Source: Chloroflexota bacterium
GTDB lineage: Bacteria; Chloroflexota; Limnocylindria; Limnocylindrales; CSP1-4
DNA length: 18,680 nt
Direction of reading: 5' to 3'
Assembly: GCA_021812735.1 (NCBI GenBank)
Contig: JAKAMV010000089.1
Coordinates: 1 to 18,680, forward strand
The translations under genes were made by a program, and so were the position numbers. Position 1 is the first letter of the stretch. Every line of letters starts with the position of its first letter. Positions 12,822 through 18,680 of this stretch are shown here, in pieces. Under the pieces are notes generated by a model. It made no database searches and was not told the DNA's origin. It saw only the letters and a list, made by a program, of their open reading frames with translations.

Positions 12822-13264
12822 CAACATCCGCCGAACCCGCCACCCGTCGCATGTTCGCCGCGTTCCTGCGCGCCGCCGCACTCGTGGAGCCGCTGCAGCG
12901 AGAGGTCGCCACACGCCACGGCATCGCCCTCGCCGACCTCCACGCCCTGCGCGTGCTCCAGTTGACGGGGCCCATCCCCGTCAGCCGGCTCGGCGCCGAG
13001 CTCGGGCTCGCCCGGTCGTCCGCCACCAACCTCGTGGACCGCCTCGAGCGCGCGGGCCTGGTGGATCGCGCCACCCTGCCGGACGACCGTCGCGTGACCC
13101 TGGTCCACCCGTCCGCTGCGGGTTCCGCCGCCATGGAGAGCTTCGCCATGGTGCGCGACAGCGACCTGGTCCGGCGGCTGCTGCGCCTCGACGAGGGTGA
13201 GCGCGCCGCCTTCGCCGACCTGCTCGAGCGCATCACCGCCCCGACCGAGGAGACCATGGCGTGA
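12815..13264 (+). CDS. MarR family transcriptional regulator
   Basis: A 149-residue winged-helix regulator of standard MarR length. The HTH reads PVSRLGAELGLARSSATNLV (about 55-74) followed by DRLERAGLVDR and the wing DDRRVTLVH (90-98), all typical. N- and C-terminal helices would form the dimer interface. I chose the ATG at 12815 because it follows a TACAAT box by 7 nt and lies in a dyad operator; the frame stays open upstream to 12677, but that stretch encodes the two-hairpin element and the promoter. Its last codons overlap the MFS start (GTG at 13261), so the two genes form one translationally coupled unit. It most likely represses itself and the exporter, with release by a small-molecule ligand. 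Confidence 0.9.
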   Translation: MGATSAEPATRRMFAAFLRAAALVEPLQREVATRHGIALADLHALRVLQLTGPIPVSRLGAELGLARSSATNLVDRLERAGLVDRATLPDDRRVTLVHPSAAGSAAMESFAMVRDSDLVRRLLRLDEGERAAFADLLERITAPTEETMA

Positions 13265-15021
13265 CCGCCGCGCCGCGCCGCCGCGCCGCCCACATCGACT
13301 ACCGCTGGATCGCCCTGTCGAACACCACGCTGGGCATCCTGATGGCCTCGCTCAACGCGAGCACCGTGCTGATCGCCCTGCCGGCGATCTTCCGCGGCAT
13401 CGGCATCAACCCGCTCGCACCGGGCGAGACGGACTACCTGCTGTGGCTGCTGGTGGGCTACACGCTCGTCCTCGCGGTCATGCTCGTGCCGGCCGGCCGA
13501 GTCTCCGACATGTTCGGGCGCGTGCGCCTCTACAACGCCGGCTTCGCGGTCTTCGCGCTGGCCTCGATCGCCAGCTACCTCGTGCCCGGCAGCGGCAACG
13601 GCGCCGTCCTGTGGCTGATCGGCGCCCGGATGGTGCAGGCCGTGGGCGGCGCCTTCCTGATGGCCAACTCCGCCGCGATCCTGACCGACGCCTTCCCGGC
13701 CGACCAGCGCGGCTTCGCGATGGGCGTCAACCAGATCGCGGGCCTGGCGGGCGGCTTCATCGGCCTGCTGCTGGGCGGCGTGCTCGCCCAGGTGGACTGG
13801 CGCGCCATCTTCCTGGTGTCGGTGCCGTTCGGGGTGATCGGCACGGTCTGGGCCTACCTGATGCTCCACGAGACGGCGACCATCCGGCGCCACCAGAAGT
13901 TCGACTGGGCGGGCCTCATCCTGTTCGCCGTCGGGCTGTCGGCGCTCCTGGTCGCCTCCAACTTCGCCCTGCAGCCGTACGGCGACGCCGCGATGGGCTG
14001 GGCGAACCCGTGGATCGTCGGCGGCATCGTGGGCGGGCTCGTCATGCTCGGCGCCTTCGTGGTCGTGGAGCTGCGGGTCTCCGACCCGCTGTTTCGGATG
14101 GAGCTGTTCCACACCCGCCGGTTCGCGACCGGCAACATCGCGGGCGCCCTGTCGTCGATCGCCCGGGGCGGCCTGCAGTTGATCCTGATCGTGTGGCTCC
14201 AGGGCATCTGGCTGCCGCAGCACGGCTACTCGTTCGACCAGACGCCGCTCTGGGCGGGCATCTACATGCTGCCGATGACCGCCGGCTTCCTCATCTCGGG
14301 GCCGCTGTCGGGCGCCCTCTCCGACCGCTTCGGGAGCCGCGGCTTCGCGACCGCGGGCATGCTGCTGTCCGCCGCCGGGTTCGTGGGCCTGATGCTGATC
14401 CCCGCCAACTTCGACTACCCGGTGTTCGCCGCCCTGCTGCTCTTGCTGGGCGTCTCGCAGGGCGTGTTCGCGGCGCCCAACACGGCGTCGGTGATGAACT
14501 CGGTGCCGGCGGCGTTCCGGGGCGTGGCGTCCGGCATGCGCGCGGCGTTCCTCAATGTCGGCCAGAGCATCAGCCTGACCGTCATCTTCACGCTCGTGGT
14601 GATGGGCCTCTCGGCGAGCCTCCCGGGTGCGCTCACGAGCCACCTCACCGCAGCCGGGCTGCCCGCCCAGATGACGGCGGCGCTCGCGCACATCCCGCCG
14701 ATCGGCGCCCTGTTCGCCGCGTTCCTGGGCTACAACCCCATGGGCATGATGATCCCCCAGGACCAGCTGGCGGCCCTGCCTGCGGCCACCCGCGGCGCGA
14801 TCCTCGACACGTCGTTCTTCCCGCAGCTGCTGTCCGGGCCGTTCGTGGACGGGCTTCGGGTGGCGTTCAGCGCGTGCGCCGCGGTGTCGCTGGCCGCGGC
14901 CGCGGCGTCGTGGTGGAACGGCCCGGAGCCCGAGCTTGCGGCCCACGGCCATGCGCCCGTGGCCGAGGCGATGCTCGAGGCGGCGGTGGCCGAGGCCGTG
15001 GTGGAGCCCGAGGCAGGCTGA
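13261..15021 (+). CDS. MFS exporter, DHA2 (14-TM, EmrB/QacA-type) family
   Basis: A 586-residue major facilitator protein of DHA2 length, probably with 14 membrane helices. The opening NASTVLIALPAIFRGIG matches the first-helix motif of the family, and motif A is present as GRVSDMFGRVRLYNAG. The later GVNQIAGLAGGFIGLLLGG corresponds to motif C of antiporters. A long extracytoplasmic loop (about GALTSHLTAAGLPAQMTAAL onward) precedes the last helix, and an Ala/Glu/Val-rich tail of about 40 residues ends the protein. It would use the proton gradient to export drugs or toxic metabolites. The GTG start overlaps the marR stop (GTGA), with GAGGAG (13247-13252) 8 nt upstream inside marR. The substrate is unknown. 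Confidence 0.9.
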   Translation: MTAAPRRRAAHIDYRWIALSNTTLGILMASLNASTVLIALPAIFRGIGINPLAPGETDYLLWLLVGYTLVLAVMLVPAGRVSDMFGRVRLYNAGFAVFALASIASYLVPGSGNGAVLWLIGARMVQAVGGAFLMANSAAILTDAFPADQRGFAMGVNQIAGLAGGFIGLLLGGVLAQVDWRAIFLVSVPFGVIGTVWAYLMLHETATIRRHQKFDWAGLILFAVGLSALLVASNFALQPYGDAAMGWANPWIVGGIVGGLVMLGAFVVVELRVSDPLFRMELFHTRRFATGNIAGALSSIARGGLQLILIVWLQGIWLPQHGYSFDQTPLWAGIYMLPMTAGFLISGPLSGALSDRFGSRGFATAGMLLSAAGFVGLMLIPANFDYPVFAALLLLLGVSQGVFAAPNTASVMNSVPAAFRGVASGMRAAFLNVGQSISLTVIFTLVVMGLSASLPGALTSHLTAAGLPAQMTAALAHIPPIGALFAAFLGYNPMGMMIPQDQLAALPAATRGAILDTSFFPQLLSGPFVDGLRVAFSACAAVSLAAAAASWWNGPEPELAAHGHAPVAEAMLEAAVAEAVVEPEAG

Positions 15022-15042
15022 GTGGCCCTGGGTGCGGGCCAC
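15022..15042 (+). terminator. Hairpin directly after the MFS stop
   Basis: GTGGCCC (15022-15028) and GGGCCAC (15036-15042) form a 7-bp stem with a 7-nt loop immediately after the TGA. No T-run follows. More GC hairpins lie in the next 130 nt (for example GGCGGC-AG-GCCGCC). Confidence 0.35.
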
Positions 15043-15161
15043 CGCCGGCCGCCTCCCGCGACAGCACTGCCCGTCGCGCTCCCGGGCCTGGGCTTCGCGG
15101 CCGTCCCCGGGCCCGCGGCCCCGCGGCGGCAGGCCGCCGGCCCGAGAGCCGCGGCGCGTCA

Positions 15162-15248
15162 CCGGATCGAAAGGATCGGCGTGCAGGATACGGGCACCTC
15201 CTCTCTCCTCCGCGGAACGAGGCCCCGGATCCGGGGCCTCGCTTCGTG
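15162..15248 (+). ncRNA. Two-hairpin anti-SD element, copy B
   Basis: Hairpin 1 (15162-15179) pairs CCG-ATC with GAT-CGG around GAAAG, with one bulged G. A 15-nt linker leads to CACCTCCTC (15195-15203), a pyrimidine-rich spacer, then a perfect inverted repeat of GAGGCCCCGGA with its complement (15219-15240) and GCTTCGTG. Compared with copy A, AACGAGGCC, GGCCTCGCTTCGTG and CACCTCCTC are identical, while hairpin bases differ mostly in a pairing-preserving way. It lies in the 333-nt gap between the MFS and aminotransferase genes, which otherwise holds only GC hairpins. As a plain terminator it would be unusually far from the MFS stop. Confidence 0.45.
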
Positions 15249-15342
15249 TCCGGGTCCTGTTGGCCATGACATCGCGGCCGAGCGGCGTGCGCACATCCGC
15301 GAGGCCCGCGCCTCCACTCGAGCCTGTCGGACCAACCTCGGG

Positions 15343-15348
15343 CATGAT
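15343..15348 (+). promoter_or_regulatory. Candidate -10 box for the aminotransferase-hydrolase operon
   Basis: CATGAT lies 6 nt before the ATG at 15355, the same spacing as other leaderless-type starts here, though the first base departs from consensus. No ribosome-binding site precedes the ATG. A short inverted pair ATCGGC/GCCGAT (15347-15352 and 15364-15369) brackets the start. Confidence 0.3.
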
Positions 15349-15354
15349 CGGCGC

Positions 15355-16500
15355 ATGCGCATTGCCGATTTCGGGGTCGAGATCTGGATGAATCGGTGGG
15401 AGACCCGCTGCCGGTACAACCTCGCCGAGACCTGCGTGGACTCGGTCACCGTGGCCGAGCTGCTGGCGATCGCCGGCCTGGACGCCGCCGGTCTCGCGTC
15501 GGAGCTCGCCCCGATGCGGCTGGGCTACGGCGAGATCGAGGGCAGCGAGCGCCTGCGCGCTGCCATTGCGGCCCTCTACGAGACGGTCCGGCCCGACGCC
15601 GTCCTCGTCGCGCACGGCGCGATCGGGGCGAACCACCTCGTGTACGAGGCCCTCGTCGAGCCCGGCGACGTGGTCGTCAGCGTGGTGCCGACCTACCAGC
15701 AGCACGTGGCGGTGCCCGAGAGCCTGGGTGCGAAGGTCCGGCAGGTCCGGCTGCGCGAGGCCGACGGCTGGCGCCTCGACCTCGACGAGCTGGCGGACGC
15801 CGCCCGGGGCGCGAAGCTCGTCTCGATCACCAACCCCAACAACCCGACGGGCGCGCGGCTCGACCCCGACGCGCTCGTCCGGGTAGCCGCGATCGCGGGC
15901 GAGCAGGGCGCGTGGATCCTCGCCGACGAGGTCTACCGCGGCCTCGACCAGGACGAGCCCGGCACCAGTCCCAGCTTCGCCGACCTGTACCCGCGCACGA
16001 TCGCCGTCGGCAGCATGTCCAAGGCGTTCTCGCTGGCGGGTCTGCGCCTGGGCTGGATCGTGGCACCCGCGGAGGTGCTCGAGGCGGTCAGCCGCCACCG
16101 CGACTACTCGGTGATCAGCGTGGGCATGGTGGACGACCTGCTGGCCGCGATCGCGCTCGAGCACGCCGACGCGATGCTCACCCGGAACCGCGCGATCGTC
16201 CGCGCGAACCTGGCCGCGCTCGACGGCTGGGTGGCCGAGGAGCCGCGCATCTCGCACGTGAAGCCCGCCGCCGGCACGACCTCGCTGCTGCGCTTCGACG
16301 CCCCGATGTCGTCGGAGCAGCTCTGCACGCGCCTGCTTGAAGCGGAGGGCGTGCTGTTCGTCCCCGGCAGCGCGTTCGACACCGAGGGCGTGGTCCGGAT
16401 CGGCTACGCCAACGACCCGGCGGTCCTGACGGCGGGCCTCGAGCGGACGTCGGCCTTCCTGGCCACACTGGACGGATCGCCGAGGAGAAGGACGGTCTGA
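15355..16500 (+). CDS. PLP-dependent class I/II aminotransferase
   Basis: A 381-residue fold-type I PLP enzyme of normal length. The cofactor and substrate motifs are all present: GYGEIEGSERLRAAIA near the N-terminus, the NPNNPTG loop at 160-166, DEVY at 191-194, the Schiff-base Lys223 in SMSKAFSLAGLRLGW, and the carboxylate-binding Arg348 in VVRIGYAND. It would transaminate an amino acid in the cytosol, but the N-terminal region (MRIADFGVEIWMNRWETRCR) does not identify the substrate; it is more like uncharacterised or specialised-metabolism aminotransferases than AspC. I use the ATG at 15355; the upstream open frame contains non-coding element B. A hydrolase gene follows 29 nt later on the same strand, probably in one transcript. 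Confidence 0.88.
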   Translation: MRIADFGVEIWMNRWETRCRYNLAETCVDSVTVAELLAIAGLDAAGLASELAPMRLGYGEIEGSERLRAAIAALYETVRPDAVLVAHGAIGANHLVYEALVEPGDVVVSVVPTYQQHVAVPESLGAKVRQVRLREADGWRLDLDELADAARGAKLVSITNPNNPTGARLDPDALVRVAAIAGEQGAWILADEVYRGLDQDEPGTSPSFADLYPRTIAVGSMSKAFSLAGLRLGWIVAPAEVLEAVSRHRDYSVISVGMVDDLLAAIALEHADAMLTRNRAIVRANLAALDGWVAEEPRISHVKPAAGTTSLLRFDAPMSSEQLCTRLLEAEGVLFVPGSAFDTEGVVRIGYANDPAVLTAGLERTSAFLATLDGSPRRRTV

Positions 16501-16529
16501 GCCGGGCGGACACAGCCGGGAGGGAGCGC

Positions 16530-17186
16530 ATGGGCGAGTTCGACGTGGTCAGCGCGCCGGGGATCGAGGCGCGGGTCTACGTGGCGGGCGATGCCGCGGG
16601 CGGCGCGGGCGTGGCGGTGCTGCACCCGTGGTGGGGCCTCAACGCCGACGCGCTGGCCTTCAGCGACCGGCTCGCCGCCGCGGGCTATGCGGTGGCCGCA
16701 CCAGACCTGTACCACGGCGACGTGGTGGACACGGTGGAGGCCGCCGACCAGCGGGTTGGGCAGCTCAACGCCGAGGAGGGGAGCACGATCGTCAACGCGG
16801 CGCTCGCGGACTTGGCGGCCCGACTCGGCCCCGGTGCCCGCATCGCGGTCCTCGGCTTCTCGCTGGGCGCCTCGTTCGCGATCGGGGCGGGGCATCCGGT
16901 GGTCCGCGGCACCATCCTGTACTACGGCACCGGAGACCCGAGCGTTGCCCACGGCGCCGGGCCGGTCCTCGGCCACTTCGCCGAGGCGGACCCGTACGAA
17001 GACGCCGACTGGGTGGCGCAGTTCGAGGGGGCCCTGCGCTCGCAGGGCCGCGACGTCGCCTTCCACCACTACCCCCGCACCGGTCACGGGTTCGCCGAGC
17101 CGTCACGGGACGCCTACCGCGCCGAGGCGGCCGAGCTGGCGTTCGCCCGCACGCTCGAGTTCCTGGACCGCTCGCTGCGCGCCTGA
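16530..17186 (+). CDS. Dienelactone hydrolase family protein
   Basis: A 218-residue alpha/beta hydrolase. HPWWGLN near residue 32 and APDLYHG near 57 are standard dienelactone-hydrolase segments. The nucleophile elbow reads GFSLGASFA with Ser111, where classical dienelactone hydrolases carry Cys. The likely acid is Asp154 in FAEADPYED and the catalytic His186 lies in RTGHGFAEPS. The overall fold is a complete DLH domain without signal peptide, so it is cytosolic. Activity on lactones or simple esters is an inference; the Ser may favour esterase chemistry. GGGAGG (16518-16523) provides a ribosome-binding site 6 nt before the ATG. It follows the aminotransferase by 29 nt in a likely operon, without an obvious shared pathway. 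Confidence 0.88.
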   Translation: MGEFDVVSAPGIEARVYVAGDAAGGAGVAVLHPWWGLNADALAFSDRLAAAGYAVAAPDLYHGDVVDTVEAADQRVGQLNAEEGSTIVNAALADLAARLGPGARIAVLGFSLGASFAIGAGHPVVRGTILYYGTGDPSVAHGAGPVLGHFAEADPYEDADWVAQFEGALRSQGRDVAFHHYPRTGHGFAEPSRDAYRAEAAELAFARTLEFLDRSLRA

Positions 17187-17231
17187 CTTGGCCGCGACCA
17201 TCCGGCGGCGCCTCGAAGCTCCGCGCCGTGC

Positions 17232-17250
17232 CGAGGCGCGCATCGCCTCG
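17232..17250. terminator. Hairpin between convergent hydrolase and copper-transport genes
   Basis: CGAGGCG (17232-17238) and CGCCTCG (17244-17250) pair around a 5-nt loop; an alternative 8-bp pairing uses GCGCCTCG a little upstream with CGAGGCGC. It lies in the 84-bp gap between two converging genes. No T-run follows on either strand. Confidence 0.4.
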
Positions 17251-17270
17251 ACGTCGCGGACTGATCGGGC

Positions 17271-18680
17271 CTACGGGTCCGGGGTGACCGTCAGGGCGAA
17301 CGCGACCCCCGCGCCGCCGCCGTTGGTGCCCGACACGAACAGGTCGATCGGGACGCCCGCGGCGATCGGCACCTTGGCCGTGGCGTGGCCGGGCTCGATC
17401 GGCGACATCGGCAGCAGGGTCGGCGGCCCGCCGCCCTGGGCCGCGGTGACCTGGATCCCGTCGACTGGCAGCTCCCTGCCCGAGGCGTCGAAGTACGTCA
17501 CGTGGAGGTCGGCCAGGCCCGGCTGGAGGGGATCGAGATAGAGCTGCGCCTCGTCGCCGCGGTCGAGGTGGACCGTGTACAGCGTCGGCTGCCCGGGGAC
17601 GCGATTGACGTCGGGCCGGCCCGTCCACGGCGCAGCGGCCACGGCGACCGGCACCTCGACGGTCGTGGCGGCCTCGGCGACCACCACGGTCAGCGCCCAC
17701 ATGCCGGCCAGTGACAGGTTGCTGCCCTGCGCCTCCCAGCCGCCCCCGGACGAGGGCCGCAGCGTCAGGGTCGAGGCACCCACGTCGGGCCGCGCGGGCA
17801 GCGCGAACCGCAGCCGGACGCCGGTTGCGGCCACGGTCGCGCCGGTGTCGTAGTCGGCCACCGTGACGTCGTACGTGGCGGGGCCGGGCCTCGCCGGCGA
17901 GACGGTCAGCGCCACCTTGACGGTCGTGGCGTAGTCGGCCCCCGCGAAGGTGGTGCTCGCAGGGGGCGCGGGTGTCGGCGAGGGCGACGGCCCGACGCCC
18001 CTGGCCGCCGCCGCGCCCGTGACGAGGTCGGCAGGCGGCGGTGTCGTGACCAGCGCCGACGCGACGACGATCGCGGTCGTGCCCAGCAGCAGCTCGAGCG
18101 TGCCGAGCCGCCGCAGGGACCCGAGCCGCCCCGCTCCGCCCGCGACGTTCCTGAAGTGGTTGACCGCCCCGAGCCCGGCCAGGCCGGCGAACAGGACGAG
18201 CTTCGCGAGCAGGAGGCGCCCGTAGTCGGTGGTGGCCAGCTCGCCAGGCGCGTGCAACTCGAACGCGGCGCGGGCGACGCCGGTCACCGCCACCAGCAGG
18301 ATGGCGAGCGTGGCCCAGCGGCCGAAGCGCGCGACGAGGCTCGCCCGGTCCTCGAGGCCGGGATCGCGCAGCTCGAGGAGCAGCCCGGCCAGACCGCCGA
18401 GCCAGACCGCGACCCCGACGGCGTGCAGCCACTGGAGCGTGATGTTGGCCGGCGCCGCGACCGCGGTTGCTGCGTGGCTTGCCGTCGCGTCGGCCAGGAT
18501 CGCGAGGGCCACGAGCGCCCCCGCCCCGAGGAGTGCGGGCCGCCGCCATCGGGCCGAGCGCTCGCCTGCCAGCAGCGCGAGGCCGGCAAGCAGCAGCGGC
18601 ACCAGGCGCGCCACGGCGTCCGCGCCCAGCGAGGCGCCGAGCGCGTCGCCCAGCGGCACCTTCGCGTCAGCCGCCTGGGC
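17271..18680 (-). CDS. CopD-type copper transport protein, C-terminal part (cut by right edge)
   Basis: The frame is open from the right edge to a TAG at 17271-17273, giving about 469 residues; the start lies outside the window. About six membrane helices fill the first half, including the CopD-like LQWLHAVGVAVWLGGLAGLL, RFGRWATLAILLVAVTGVAR and YGRLLLAKLVLFAGLAGLGA segments, with His residues in the helices. After the last helix (TTAIVVASALVTTPPP) comes a Pro/Ser linker (PSPSPTPAPP). A beta-rich extracytoplasmic domain follows: TVSPARPGPATYDVTVADYD and GMWALTVVVAEA, as in the FixH/YtkA-like tails of YcnJ-type proteins. A CopC domain may precede it beyond the edge. Copper uptake or tolerance at the cytoplasmic membrane is the expected role. 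Confidence 0.82.
   Translation of the reverse strand, partial: AQAADAKVPLGDALGASLGADAVARLVPLLLAGLALLAGERSARWRRPALLGAGALVALAILADATASHAATAVAAPANITLQWLHAVGVAVWLGGLAGLLLELRDPGLEDRASLVARFGRWATLAILLVAVTGVARAAFELHAPGELATTDYGRLLLAKLVLFAGLAGLGAVNHFRNVAGGAGRLGSLRRLGTLELLLGTTAIVVASALVTTPPPADLVTGAAAARGVGPSPSPTPAPPASTTFAGADYATTVKVALTVSPARPGPATYDVTVADYDTGATVAATGVRLRFALPARPDVGASTLTLRPSSGGGWEAQGSNLSLAGMWALTVVVAEAATTVEVPVAVAAAPWTGRPDVNRVPGQPTLYTVHLDRGDEAQLYLDPLQPGLADLHVTYFDASGRELPVDGIQVTAAQGGGPPTLLPMSPIEPGHATAKVPIAAGVPIDLFVSGTNGGGAGVAFALTVTPDP

Noticed and set aside
12634..16257. A 1207-codon open frame on the minus strand, antisense to marR, MFS and the aminotransferase
   Set aside because: It mirrors well-supported genes, is Arg/His/Gly-rich with no domain, and crosses intergenic elements. 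Long antisense frames are expected at this GC content.
16792..18549. A 585-codon minus-strand frame overlapping the hydrolase and CopD genes
   Set aside because: Low-complexity Arg/Gly/Ala protein in a frame that conflicts with two clearly recognisable genes.

Overview
The window is a very GC-rich (about 70% or more by eye) bacterial chromosome segment with tightly packed genes on both strands. I see no transposase, integrase, CRISPR array, rRNA or tRNA. The GC content, the frequent TANNNT -10 boxes 6-7 nt before start codons (leaderless-type starts), the MMPL/YhgE transporter and the DHA2 exporter would fit a high-GC Chloroflexota or an Actinomycetota. The sequence does not decide between them, so this is an inference.

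Layout. 1-540 (-): 5' part of an exported lipoprotein, cut by the left edge, divergent from a thiolase at 726-1952 (+). 1953-2404: non-coding, with a terminator-like hairpin and a perfect 8-bp dyad, then an A-type Fe-S carrier (2405-2785, +) and a stand-alone LON-substrate-binding-domain protein (2920-3690, +). 3734-9301 (-): one giant gene fusing an MMPL/RND-type transporter to a YhgE/Pip-type membrane protein. It is divergent from a TetR regulator (9410-10102, +), with an apparently bidirectional -10 region and 17-bp-spaced direct repeats over the tetR start. 10103-11352: a decayed tract with a cluster of short GC hairpins, then three truncated gene remnants in mixed orientation. 11401-12348 (+): an EamA/DMT transporter. 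12815-15021 (+): an overlapping marR-DHA2 exporter pair, flanked on both sides by copies of an undescribed roughly 90-nt two-hairpin element carrying an exposed anti-Shine-Dalgarno sequence (12680-12773 and 15162-15248). 15355-17186 (+): a PLP aminotransferase followed by a dienelactone-hydrolase-family protein. 17271-18680 (-): C-terminal part of a CopD-type copper transport protein, cut by the right edge.

How the genes work together. Two regulator-transporter modules stand out: tetR/MMPL-YhgE (divergent) and marR-MFS (co-directional, overlapping). Each has a recognisable dyad or repeat operator over the regulator's start. The thiolase, aminotransferase and hydrolase look like ordinary catabolic or biosynthetic enzymes with no clear shared pathway. 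The most unusual signals are the paired anti-SD hairpin element, the MMPL-YhgE fusion, and the remnant tract between tetR and the EamA gene.
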